Source: Mycobacterium sp. 852013-50091_SCH5140682
Lineage (GTDB): Bacteria; Actinomycetota; Actinomycetes; Mycobacteriales; Mycobacteriaceae
Length of the DNA: 64,000 bases
Assembly (NCBI RefSeq): GCF_001665685.1
Contig: NZ_LZTB01000104.1
Span: 1-64,000 of the forward strand
Direction of reading: 5' to 3'
Each line of letters opens with the position of its first letter. Within the stretch, counting starts at the first letter, position 1. The notes beneath the pieces were generated by a model, which was given only the letters and a program-made list of their open reading frames with translations, did no database searches and was not told where the DNA came from. Both the position numbers and the translations under genes were made by a program. Positions 42,871 through 50,161 of the stretch are shown here, one piece after another.

Positions 42871-42889
42871 CACCCAGCAGCTTTACCGT
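42871..42889 (+). promoter_or_regulatory. Start-associated element of lysis region
   Basis: CACC-cagcagctt-TACCGT, with the hexamer 8 nt before GTG 42898. It would transcribe the lysis gene run that follows, in which all genes down to lysB overlap by 1-4 nt. Confidence 0.65.
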
Positions 42890-42897
42890 CCGTGGTC

Positions 42898-43203
42898 GTG
42901 CTCCAGAAACTGCTCGCATCGCTCGTGCCCATCCTCGGCAAGGCCATCTTCGACTACGCGGTGGAGTGGTTGAAGGACCCCGCCAACCGCGACGACATCG
43001 AAGCCGCTGCAACGTTCGTCGCGACCCACGCCACGGCCGCGACGCCGTGGAAGTGGGACGACAAGCTCGTGAAGGCCATCGCGGACCAGGTCGGCACCAA
43101 GCTGCCTGACCTCGGCGGCCTGTCCGCCGTTGTGGCTCAGTTGCAGCAGATCGCCAAGAACCCCCTCAGCGGGCTCGGCGGCCTGCTCGGCGGTGGCCGA
43201 TGA
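42898..43203 (+). CDS. Small hypothetical protein preceding LysA
   Basis: A 101-residue protein. The hydrophobic N-terminus (MLQKLLASLVPILGKAIFDYAVEWL) may be an amphipathic or membrane helix. The C-tail is Gly-rich (PLSGLGGLLGGGR). GTG 42892 is an alternative start. The stop overlaps the lysA ATG, so a lysis-related or virion role is plausible but unproven. Confidence 0.6.
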   Translation: MLQKLLASLVPILGKAIFDYAVEWLKDPANRDDIEAAATFVATHATAATPWKWDDKLVKAIADQVGTKLPDLGGLSAVVAQLQQIAKNPLSGLGGLLGGGR

Positions 43204-44657
43204 GTTACGGACTGCCGCGAGGAGCCAGCGTCAACTACGGCGCCAACGGATTTCCCGACTGGGTCTACCAGCTCGCCCAAGTCTTCGGGCTGCGCGCAAG
43301 CACCTACCCGGGCCACCAGGAGAGCAACCGCAACGAAGCCGGGTTCGCGCCGAACCCACAACAGCTCAACCGCGGCATCGACTGGGCCGGACCGGTCGAG
43401 AACATGCAGCGATTCGCCGACTACCTCATGACCGTTCGCGGCTCGCTGGAGCAGATCATCTGGCAGAACCCCAACACCGGGCAGCGGGCCGGCGTCGCCG
43501 GTGGCCGCGACGTCACCGACACCGGCTACTACGCCAGCGACTATGGCGGCCACCGCGATCACGTCCACACGCGTCAAAGCGCACCCATCCCGATGCCTGG
43601 CGACATCGCCCCCGGGCCGCCGCCGGCCGACGCCGTCACCTACGGAATCGACATCTCCAACCACCAGGGCGTCATGGACCTTGACCAAGTCAAGGCCGAG
43701 GGCTTCGACTTCGTGTTCGCCAAGGTGTCCGAGGGCGCGACCTACCGCGATCCGTTCTGGCCGCGCACCCGCGACGACGCGCAGCGCCTCGGCCTGATCC
43801 TCGCCGGCTATCACTACGTCCGCACCGGCGACCCCGCCGCGCAGGCGCGCCTGTTCGTAGACCAGCTCGGCGACAAGAGCATCCCCGCCATGCTCGACGT
43901 TGAAGCCGGATCCGGTGACATGGCCCAGTTCTGGGCGGTCAAAGCCGAGATCGAGAAGCTCGGCGTCCGGGTCGCCCTGTCGTATATCCCCGACTGGTAC
44001 TGGGAGCAGATCGGCAAGCCCGACCTGTCGCAGGTGCCAGGCCTGATCCGCTCCGAATACGTCTCCGGCAGCGGATACGCCTCGGTGCTCTACCCGGGCA
44101 ACACCTGGGCGATGTGGGGCGCGTACGGCGGCCGGACCCCCGACATTCTGCAGTTCACCGACCGCGCCCTGGTGGCCGGAAAGTCAGTCGACGCCAACGC
44201 GTTCCGCGGCACACCCGCGCAACTCCGCGCCCTGCTCAACCTCGAAACCCCCACCCAGTCAGGAGAGATCACCATGTCTGCAGCCGAAGAGCTTGAAGCC
44301 CAGTCCCGCGGCGTATTCCCGCCGTCCGATCAGGCGAAGCGGTCGGGCTGGCCGCAGCCGTGGCGATTCGTCTACTCGCGCTTCGCACGCCCGTTCAACG
44401 CGATCGTCAAGGACCCGGCCCGCGGGCCGTGGGGCCGGGTGCAGCCGGATGGGTCGTGGCAGAACGGCCATACCGACAGCGACGAGCAGACCGTCACCAT
44501 CGGTGAGCAGATCGCCTGGCGCAACGAGTTTTCCGACGGCATCGTCCGGGATCACGGTGACGTGATGATCGAGCTGATGGAGGACCTGATCGCTCGCCGC
44601 AAGGCCGCCGGCCAGTCCACTAGCCCGGCCAGCGACGTGCTCAAGGCGGACAGCTGA
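43200..44657 (+). CDS. lysA: Endolysin LysA: zinc peptidase plus GH25 muramidase
   Basis: A 485-residue protein. The N-domain (~1-127) has H39, D61 and the HRDHVH motif (H118-H123), a LAS/M15-like zinc peptidase layout common in mycobacteriophage lysins. Residues ~147-350 are a GH25 muramidase: YGIDISNHQG (D151) and MLDVEAG (D233/E235). The C-terminal ~127 residues are likely the wall-binding part. A strong internal SD and in-frame ATG at 44274 would make that part alone. It degrades peptidoglycan at lysis. Confidence 0.93.
   Translation: MSYGLPRGASVNYGANGFPDWVYQLAQVFGLRASTYPGHQESNRNEAGFAPNPQQLNRGIDWAGPVENMQRFADYLMTVRGSLEQIIWQNPNTGQRAGVAGGRDVTDTGYYASDYGGHRDHVHTRQSAPIPMPGDIAPGPPPADAVTYGIDISNHQGVMDLDQVKAEGFDFVFAKVSEGATYRDPFWPRTRDDAQRLGLILAGYHYVRTGDPAAQARLFVDQLGDKSIPAMLDVEAGSGDMAQFWAVKAEIEKLGVRVALSYIPDWYWEQIGKPDLSQVPGLIRSEYVSGSGYASVLYPGNTWAMWGAYGGRTPDILQFTDRALVAGKSVDANAFRGTPAQLRALLNLETPTQSGEITMSAAEELEAQSRGVFPPSDQAKRSGWPQPWRFVYSRFARPFNAIVKDPARGPWGRVQPDGSWQNGHTDSDEQTVTIGEQIAWRNEFSDGIVRDHGDVMIELMEDLIARRKAAGQSTSPASDVLKADS
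44261..44276 (+). promoter_or_regulatory. Internal ribosome-binding site and start in lysA
   Basis: AGGAG (44261-44265), 8 nt, then ATG (44274-44276) in frame with lysA. The product would be 127 residues starting MSAAEELEAQSRG, beginning right after the GH25 domain. Confidence 0.6.
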
Positions 44658-44878
44658 TGGCCCGCCATCAGAGCGTCCAGCACCTGGTAGACCTGCTGGA
44701 CCCCAATCCCAACCTGCCCGCCGGGCCGATGGCTGACCTCGCGGCCCTCACGGCCAAGTTCCGCGACGACGTGCTGGACCTGGCGGGAGACGGCCCCGAG
44801 CTGTCGGCGGGTCTGCGAAAGCTGCTGGAAGCCAAGGATTGCTTCGTCCGCCAAGCCCTGATCGACGGCGGCAAATGA
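44657..44878 (+). CDS. Conserved small lysis-region protein
   Basis: A 73-residue helical protein starting MARHQSVQHLVDLLDPNPNLP, with LSAGLRKLLEAKDCFVRQALID near the end. Similar short proteins sit beside lysins in mycobacteriophages. Not membrane-spanning. It overlaps lysA by 1 nt and the next gene by 4 nt. Role unknown. Confidence 0.7.
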   Translation: MARHQSVQHLVDLLDPNPNLPAGPMADLAALTAKFRDDVLDLAGDGPELSAGLRKLLEAKDCFVRQALIDGGK

Positions 44879-45267
44879 GCATCGCGGCCGCCATCGCCAC
44901 CGCCGGCCTGGCGCACATGGTCGGCGACTACCTGATCCAGTCCGATTGGATGGCCCAGGAGAAGACCAAGCGGTGGTGGCCGGCGATCGCGCACGCGGTG
45001 ACGTATGGCCTGCCGTTCCTGTTCGTAACGCAGTCGCCGCTGGCGCTACTGGTGATCGTCGGCACCCACGCGGTGATCGACCGATACCGGTTGGCCCGGC
45101 ACGTCGTGTGGTTCAAGAATCAGCTCGCGCCCCATGCGTTCCGGCCGCCGCACACCGCCACCGGTCACGGCCCAGACCGACCGGACTGGCTGTCGGTGTG
45201 GCTGCTGATCATCGCCGACAACGTGCTCCACATGCTGATCAACGTCGCCGCGGTGGTGTGGCTATGA
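44875..45267 (+). CDS. DUF3307-type membrane protein (holin candidate)
   Basis: A 130-residue protein. The HMVGDYLIQSDWMAQEKTK motif is DUF3307. There are three or four membrane segments (~2-18, 34-60, ~103-130). The location between lysA and lysB makes it a holin candidate, though DUF3307 proteins are not established holins. It overlaps both neighbours by 4 nt. Confidence 0.72.
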   Translation: MSIAAAIATAGLAHMVGDYLIQSDWMAQEKTKRWWPAIAHAVTYGLPFLFVTQSPLALLVIVGTHAVIDRYRLARHVVWFKNQLAPHAFRPPHTATGHGPDRPDWLSVWLLIIADNVLHMLINVAAVVWL

Positions 45268-46169
45268 CCGGTATGGCCGAACTGCTGGCTGCGCGCCGCG
45301 GCGTCGAGTTCGTGCGGCACGCGATCCTGACCTTCGCCGGCACCTGGGCCAAGCCTGGCACCGGCTACCCCAGTTGGGTGGTCGCGGGTGCGGCCGACAC
45401 TCTCGACGCCCCCGTGTTCGAGGTCCCGGTCCAGGCGCCGTGGTCGTTCGGGTTCATCGGCGCACCCAACCCGAACGCCCCGAGCTACGCCAAGTCCGTC
45501 GACATCGCGGTGGAGTGGGCGGTCGCCTGGATCCTGGCGCACCCGCTGCAGACGTTCGGGCTCGGCGGCTACTCCCAGGGCGCCGAGGCGGCATCGCGTG
45601 TGCTGCTGGAGATCATCACCCCGGGCGGCCGCCTGTACCACTTGCGGCACAACTTCATCGGCGGCTACACGCTCGGCAACCCGATGCGTGGGCAGGGCCA
45701 TACAGGGTCCGGTCTCATCGACCCCGGCGGCCGCGGTATCGCCGCCAACCGCCTGCCCGCCGACCTCCCGGCCACGTGGGTCGACATCGGCAACCCCGGC
45801 GACATGTACACCTCGGTGCCCGCCGGGCCGAAGCTGCTCGACCAGCAGGCGGGCGACAACGTCACCGCCTGCTACATGGCGGCGATCCAGCTCGGTCTCG
45901 ATATCAACGCCGCCACCGCGATCCTGTCGGCGCTCACCGGCAAGGGCGGCCTGGCGGAGCAGGTGCTCGAGCTGCTGGCCAACCCACTCAACGTGGTTGC
46001 GCTGAGCAAGTCCCTCGGGGTGGCGTTGCAGTTCGTCGCCCAGAACCCGCCGACTGCCCCGCACATCACCTACGAATGGCGGGCCGTCACCGCCGACGGC
46101 CGAACCGGAATCCAGTACGCCGTCGACCATCTCGGCGCTATCGCCGCCGCAACACCAGCAGCGGCCTGA
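45264..46169 (+). CDS. lysB: LysB mycolylarabinogalactan esterase
   Basis: A 301-residue cutinase-like alpha/beta hydrolase. The nucleophile elbow is GYSQG (102-106, Ser104), with the acid probably D180 in NPGDMY and the base probably H289 near the C-terminus. LysB cleaves the mycolate-arabinogalactan ester, freeing the outer membrane after LysA action, and is specific to phages of mycolate-containing hosts. Confidence 0.93.
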   Translation: MTGMAELLAARRGVEFVRHAILTFAGTWAKPGTGYPSWVVAGAADTLDAPVFEVPVQAPWSFGFIGAPNPNAPSYAKSVDIAVEWAVAWILAHPLQTFGLGGYSQGAEAASRVLLEIITPGGRLYHLRHNFIGGYTLGNPMRGQGHTGSGLIDPGGRGIAANRLPADLPATWVDIGNPGDMYTSVPAGPKLLDQQAGDNVTACYMAAIQLGLDINAATAILSALTGKGGLAEQVLELLANPLNVVALSKSLGVALQFVAQNPPTAPHITYEWRAVTADGRTGIQYAVDHLGAIAAATPAAA

Positions 46170-46173
46170 CACC

Positions 46174-46272
46174 ATGGCCGCGGTCTACGCGATGTGCTGG
46201 GTCGGCATCGCATACAGCACCGCGTGCGTGGCGCTGGCGTTCATTCTCGCGTGGCGCAACCGCCGCACTTAA
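46174..46272 (+). CDS. 32-residue single-pass membrane microprotein
   Basis: MAAVYAMCWVGIAYSTACV then ALAFILAWRNRRT: one hydrophobic helix with a basic tail, starting 4 nt after lysB. Candidate pinholin/antiholin or small lysis regulator. It is the last + strand gene of the prophage and is convergent with the lipoprotein gene. Confidence 0.55.
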   Translation: MAAVYAMCWVGIAYSTACVALAFILAWRNRRT

Positions 46273-46294
46273 CTCATGTGGTGGTCGCGGCGCG

Positions 46295-46912
46295 CTACGT
46301 CTTCGGGGGGATCGGCCAGACCCAGGACATGTCCCCAACGATGAGCCTCAGCTCTTTCGCCGAGGCTGGGGCAATCACCGTTACGGTGCCCCGCATGCGA
46401 GTTCCTGGGACGAACGTCTGAAGTACGGCGTCGGCGTGCTCTGTGCAGGGCGACGCAATATCGAGGTCGCGATGCAGAACGCCGTCGCCATCCTCAATGG
46501 CCCAGTTGTTGATACGCAGGGCGTCGGCCGAACCAGACCACTCGAGCTTGTTCGCTGCCTGACCATCAACCGAGTACCGCAGATACTGCTGCCCAGGAGC
46601 GAGCGGTGAAATCTGGTAGGGATCCGAGCACTGATATCCCGGTTCGATCGCCGTGACGGTGAACTCCAGATCGCACGGCGCGGTCGGTGATGGGCACCCG
46701 ACACCGGCACCTTCCCCGATCGCTTTGAGCATCGCGCCGCTGGCGTCGCGTCGAGGCTCGCCCGTCGGCGCCACGGGAGGTTGCTCGGGCCCGCGTTCAG
46801 TGGTGACCGTGACGGTGGTGGCCGCGGGTTGCTGGGCGGGCTGGCTGCAGCCAGCAAGAAGCGCCAGCGCGGTGATCACTGCGGGCATGGCGATGACGCG
46901 AAGGCCCGTCAT
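46295..46912 (-). CDS. Prophage lipoprotein (possible superinfection-exclusion protein)
   Basis: A 205-residue protein. The signal peptide ends in a lipobox (ALALLAGC), then a low-complexity linker (PAATTVTVTTERGPEQPP) and a DUF4352-like Ig domain (LEFTVTAIEPGYQ ... QQYLRYSVDGQ ... VTVIAPASAKELRLIVG). It overlaps the upstream gene by 4 nt (ATGA). Reverse orientation beside attR fits expression in the lysogen. Prophage lipoproteins there often block superinfection, an inference here. Confidence 0.8.
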   Translation of the reverse strand: MTGLRVIAMPAVITALALLAGCSQPAQQPAATTVTVTTERGPEQPPVAPTGEPRRDASGAMLKAIGEGAGVGCPSPTAPCDLEFTVTAIEPGYQCSDPYQISPLAPGQQYLRYSVDGQAANKLEWSGSADALRINNWAIEDGDGVLHRDLDIASPCTEHADAVLQTFVPGTRMRGTVTVIAPASAKELRLIVGDMSWVWPIPPKT

Positions 46913-47202
46913 GGGTAGATGTGGTACTGCGGCTGGCCCAGCGGCGTCGGTGGCCAGGCGTTCGGGTCGACGGGGTAGCAGCGGCCGACAGATGGCACCC
47001 ATCCGGTGATCTGTCCGTACTGGCCGTTGATGGCCTGCGGCTGTGTCGAGAAGCACCGGTCCCAGGTGCCGTCTGGACGAACCGGGCCGTCGCAGTACTG
47101 CGCGAACGGCTGAGTCTCGCACCCGGCGCTGGCTGGCGCGGCCAGCCCCAAACCGGCCGCCAGGCCCCCTGCGACCAGCCCACCTGTGAGCCACCTGTAC
47201 AT
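46909..47202 (-). CDS. Small secreted Cys-rich protein next to attR
   Basis: A 97-residue protein. The signal peptide (MYRWLTGGLVAGGLAAGLGL, cut after ASA) is followed by YCDGPVRPDGTWDRC, a motif of small secreted mycobacterial proteins of unknown function. The mature protein has four cysteines. It has a -10 but no RBS; the start appears leaderless. First gene of a two-gene operon with the lipoprotein. Confidence 0.78.
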   Translation of the reverse strand: MYRWLTGGLVAGGLAAGLGLAAPASAGCETQPFAQYCDGPVRPDGTWDRCFSTQPQAINGQYGQITGWVPSVGRCYPVDPNAWPPTPLGQPQYHIYP

Positions 47203-47209
47203 GCGCGGA

Positions 47210-47215
47210 ATCGTA
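47210..47215 (-). promoter_or_regulatory. -10 element of the lipoprotein operon
   Basis: TACGAT on the minus strand, 7 nt before ATG 47202. That is the spacing of leaderless mycobacterial transcripts. No convincing -35. Confidence 0.5.
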
Positions 47216-47318
47216 CGACACAGTCTTGACGCCTGTGACAGTTCCTCGTTGACACGTTCTGGCGCGGGTCGGAGTTGTGCCAGAGTTGTGACAACGCACG
47301 CGCGAAACTGGGCGAAAC

Positions 47319-47387
47319 CATGCGAATGCATGCGACCGTCACGCCTGATCAGACACCTTTTTCGCGACACGGCGCGAAGCCATGCGA
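47319..47387. repeat. CATGCGA direct repeats in the attachment-site arm
   Basis: CATGCGA occurs at 47319-47325, 47329-47335 and 47381-47387, and GAGTTGTG at 47272-47279 and 47283-47290. Direct repeats flanking a tRNA att core are candidates for integrase arm-binding sites. The gene-free stretch 47203-47396 holds only these and the promoter. Confidence 0.45.
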
Positions 47388-47396
47388 CGGTATCGG

Positions 47397-47452
47397 GCGG
47401 ACTGTAAATCCGTCGGCTTACGCCTACAGTGGTTCGAATCCACTACCTGCCA
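47397..47452 (+). tRNA. tRNA-Tyr (GTA) 3' fragment = attR
   Basis: Anticodon arm GCGGA-CTGTAAA-TCCGT (47397-47413, anticodon GTA at 47404-47406), variable arm, T arm AGTGG-TTCGAAT-CCACT (47428-47444), then ACCTGCC and discriminator A. The matching 5' acceptor strand GGCAGGT and a D arm are absent from the preceding 100 bases. The gene is therefore cut by phage DNA. The intact tRNA should lie at the left prophage end, outside the window. Confidence 0.85.
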
Positions 47453-47460
47453 CACAGATC

Positions 47461-47483
47461 AGGCCCCCTCATCGAGGGGGCCT
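47461..47483 (+). terminator. Host terminator of the tRNA-Tyr gene
   Basis: AGGCCCCCTC (47461-47470), loop ATC, GAGGGGGCCT (47474-47483). It is a perfect 10-bp stem 8 nt after the tRNA end and confirms that the DNA right of attR is chromosome. Confidence 0.85.
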
Positions 47484-47560
47484 GACGTGTTTCCGGCCGC
47501 GCGGGCAGGTGTACCGGCCTGTCCGACACTGTTTTTCGCAAGCAACGAAGTCGGTGCCCC

Positions 47561-48373
47561 TCAGTGCTGGTCGATGGCGGTCTTCCGGTCCGATTCGACA
47601 CGCGCCAGGAAAGCCGAGAACAACGCGTGCCGGTCGGCAGCGGGTCCATCGGTGTCTTCGGGGTGCCACTGAACACCGAGCAGCCAGATGGCCGGGTCGC
47701 GGTGTTCTACGGCCTCGACAACTCCGTCGACGCCCCGGGCGGCAACCCGCAACGCTGGGGCGACGGTGCCGACGGCCTGGTGGTGCCCGTTGCGCACGGT
47801 GGCGGTCGTCGCATTCAAGATGGCCGACAATCGCGTGTCGGGCTCGATCAGCACGGTGTCGTCGACGAACAGCGGATCCTCGCCGTGACCGTGGTGGGGG
47901 GTGTCGGGGCCGAGATCGGGGATGAGATCGCCGCCGTGGGCCACGTTGAGCATCTGCGCGCCGCGGCAGATGCCGAAAAGCGGAAGCTGGCGCGCGACTG
48001 CTTGGCGGATGGCATCGAGGGTGCGCTCGTCGCAGCGCCGGTCGACCCCGTTTAGGCTGGGCACGTCGTCGTGGTGGCCGTACAGCGTCGGGTCGACGTC
48101 ACCGCCACCGAGCAGTACCAGTCCGTCGATGCCGTCGATGCCGTCGATGGGGTCTGGCGTCTCGGCAGTGGGATCGATGACCACCAGTCGGGCTCCCAGA
48201 TCGGTCAGCGTTTGCAGCGTCGACCGCGTGAAGCGCACCACGAGCTCGCGAGTCTCTTCGGTGAGGTCGGGGTAGTTGAGTGGGATGACCACGCCGATCA
48301 GGGCGGCGCCGGCGTCGACGACGGGGTGCGCGGGCAGAACATCAGCCAGCGTGATGGGGGCGAGGGTGCTCAT
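47561..48373 (-). CDS. Gamma-glutamyl hydrolase, class-I glutamine amidotransferase-like (PuuD-type)
   Basis: A 270-residue protein. The nucleophile is Cys136 in FGICRGAQML, and His237/Glu239 in VQWHPED complete the triad. The family hydrolyses gamma-glutamyl-GABA and related amides in amine catabolism. The segment IDGIDGIDG comes from a 9-bp tandem repeat. ATG 48373 is chosen; an upstream start would add 35 unlike residues. It is the last gene of the reverse unit with the Cache and GntR genes, and a paralogue lies at 56669. Confidence 0.88.
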   Translation of the reverse strand: MSTLAPITLADVLPAHPVVDAGAALIGVVIPLNYPDLTEETRELVVRFTRSTLQTLTDLGARLVVIDPTAETPDPIDGIDGIDGLVLLGGGDVDPTLYGHHDDVPSLNGVDRRCDERTLDAIRQAVARQLPLFGICRGAQMLNVAHGGDLIPDLGPDTPHHGHGEDPLFVDDTVLIEPDTRLSAILNATTATVRNGHHQAVGTVAPALRVAARGVDGVVEAVEHRDPAIWLLGVQWHPEDTDGPAADRHALFSAFLARVESDRKTAIDQH

Positions 48374-48540
48374 CGTGGGTTGTCCTATCTGAGTAGAGGT
48401 GGTGCGTTGCGGTGGGTCGGGGATGTGACCGAGAGTTGGTACATTCCTGCCAACATCGTGTAAACGTCTCGCCCACAATGCTTTTCGGATCGTCTGCGAG
48501 CGCTACCGGGCTGGCACCGTCGTTCAACCGATATCCGGCG

Positions 48541-49269
48541 TCAGGGGTTCAGCCGGACCAGTGACCACGGGGTGTTGGGTATCTGCTGGGTTTGCAGCCG
48601 ATCACTCGTGCGGATCTTGGATCCGGTGACATGGTCGACATGATTGGCCACGATCACGCGGCCTTCAGCGTTGATCAACGCCACCGGTTGTGACGCGGCC
48701 GTGAAGGTGGGCAGGAGTTTGGCGTCGAGTGCGGCGACCGGCACGTCGGCCGCGGCGACGCCGAGAAACCGCCCTCCTGTTGAGGTGATGGGCACGCCGA
48801 AGGTACAGACGTAGAGGTCGACACCGGTGTAATCCAGGTAAGGCCCGTACACCCAGGGGATTGCGCGGTCGCGAGGGACCGCGAACCATTCCATGGAGGT
48901 GTAGTCGTAGAAGTACTCACTGTTGGGATTGAGGTCGAGGCTCAACTTTTGAGCTGCCCCGCCATGCTTGTGGTCGGTCCGCCACCACTCCAGGTAGCGC
49001 GGGCTGTCGGCCAGGAGTTGGTCTGCGACGACCACCCCGGTGCCGTTGAACATCGTTCCCCGGCGTTGGAGTTCACCGACGATCACCTCGCGAAGGCCGG
49101 CGAGATCGACTGTCCGGGGTGCGGTGCTTGTGCTCTCGAGCCGGTCCCACAGGTCGCGAGTGGCGTCCGCGATGGTCTGCAGCGAGGCGAAGATGGCAGC
49201 GACGAGCTCGCCGACAGCTGCTTCGACAGCTGGGGATTCGATCGCGCGGGCGTGGTTGCTGTCGGTCAT
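48541..49269 (-). CDS. Cache-domain ligand-sensing protein
   Basis: A 242-residue protein. The core RGTMFNGTGVVVADQLL ... YLEWWRTD ... DYTSMEWFAVPRD ... WVYGPYLDYTGVDLYVCTFGVPI is a dCache-type small-molecule-binding fold. There is no membrane segment or output domain, so it is a free cytoplasmic sensor or binding protein. It overlaps the GntR gene by 4 nt. Such proteins accompany GntR regulators in amine-catabolism loci; the ligand may be the amine. Confidence 0.8.
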   Translation of the reverse strand: MTDSNHARAIESPAVEAAVGELVAAIFASLQTIADATRDLWDRLESTSTAPRTVDLAGLREVIVGELQRRGTMFNGTGVVVADQLLADSPRYLEWWRTDHKHGGAAQKLSLDLNPNSEYFYDYTSMEWFAVPRDRAIPWVYGPYLDYTGVDLYVCTFGVPITSTGGRFLGVAAADVPVAALDAKLLPTFTAASQPVALINAEGRVIVANHVDHVTGSKIRTSDRLQTQQIPNTPWSLVRLNP

Positions 49270-50018
49270 CGGTGGGTCAGCTCCATGCGTAGTGCGATCA
49301 GCCGTCGGACGGTGCCGGCGGCGTGTTCTTCGGCGAGCGATCGAGCCTTGGATTCGTCTTCTGCTTCGATGGCGTCGACGAGCTTGGCGTGGCGGGCGGC
49401 TTCGGCCGCCGGATCAGCCGCAATTTCGGGCAGCCAGATCATCGAAGACAACTCGGCTTGCATATTCACCTCAGCGCGGGTCAGCCGGGCCGATTGCGAG
49501 CATACGGCGACTTCGATTTGAAAGCGGCTGTCGGCGCGGCGGCTGCGTAATATGTTGTCGCTCTCGGCAAGACGCGTCACCAGGAGGCGCAGCCGCGTGA
49601 TGTCGGCGGCCATCGCGCGTCGGGTGGCGAGGACCGCGGCGGCGGTGGCCACGGCGAAGTGCTCGTCGCCCAGATCGCGGATTTCTTCGACGGTCAGTTC
49701 CTCAAGATGGGCAAGAGAACGGCTGTTGACGGCTTGAGCGGACGCGCGCACAAAACTGCCACCACCACGACCCCGCTTGGTTTCGACCAAACCCTGCTGG
49801 CGTAGGACGGCCAGCGCCTCGCGCAGTGTCACCGTCGAGACGCCGAGTTGGGTGGCCAGGTCGATCTCGCTGGGAAGTTGCTCGCCGTCGGCCATCACGC
49901 CGAGACCGATCGCGGAAGTGATGCGAGCGACGACGGCGTCGGTGCGCGGACCGCCGCCGTCGAGAGGGGACAGGACGGCGTCGAGCGCTGTGAGACCCCC
50001 GAGTTGGTCGACTGCCAC
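49266..50018 (-). CDS. GntR/FadR-family transcriptional regulator
   Basis: A 250-residue protein. A winged HTH (GEQLPSEIDLATQLGVSTVTLREALAVLRQQGLVETKRGRGGGSFV) is followed by an all-helical FadR/FCD-like domain. GTG 50018 is preferred because AGGAGAA lies just upstream; GTG 50060 would add 14 residues. It is divergent from the P450 operon and is the likely amine-responsive repressor. Confidence 0.88.
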   Translation of the reverse strand: MAVDQLGGLTALDAVLSPLDGGGPRTDAVVARITSAIGLGVMADGEQLPSEIDLATQLGVSTVTLREALAVLRQQGLVETKRGRGGGSFVRASAQAVNSRSLAHLEELTVEEIRDLGDEHFAVATAAAVLATRRAMAADITRLRLLVTRLAESDNILRSRRADSRFQIEVAVCSQSARLTRAEVNMQAELSSMIWLPEIAADPAAEAARHAKLVDAIEAEDESKARSLAEEHAAGTVRRLIALRMELTHR

Positions 50019-50079
50019 CGGCTTCTCCTGCCGTCGAAACGTCTGAGCCGACCATAGCACTAAAGACTTGAACTATGAA

Positions 50080-50093
50080 CTATGGTGGTATAG
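50080..50093. promoter_or_regulatory. Operator-like inverted repeat in the divergent promoter region
   Basis: CTAT-GGTGGT-ATAG between the GntR gene and the permease operon. The inverted repeat, flanked by AACTATGAACTATG, is a candidate GntR binding site. No operator consensus can be proved from one copy. Confidence 0.45.
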
Positions 50094-50161
50094 GTTTTAG
50101 CGTGTGACCGGGACCACAGGATCCAGCTCACACTTCGCTCACCAATTCGAGGAGGTCTCCG

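Larger units (their letters stand above)
116..47396. mobile_element. Left-truncated temperate siphovirus prophage
   Basis: A continuous phage gene set runs from replication genes through terminase, portal, capsid, tape measure, tail fibres and lysins. It ends at a tRNA-Tyr 3' fragment that marks the right attachment site. Almost all genes are on the + strand. Exceptions are 7578-7775 and the pair at 46295-47202. The integrase, repressor and left att site are not in the window because the contig starts inside the early region. The long non-contractile tail machinery (tape measure, tail tube, tail chaperone) and LysB indicate a mycobacterial siphovirus. Confidence 0.93.

Noticed and set aside
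5994..42889. Sigma54-type (-24/-12) promoters as an explanation for the CACC-N9-hexamer element
   Set aside because: The spacing is reminiscent, but the GG/GC core is absent and mycobacteria are not known to have sigma54.
47372..47452. A complete tRNA-Tyr gene
   Set aside because: No acceptor 5' strand pairing with ACCTGCC and no D arm precede the anticodon arm.
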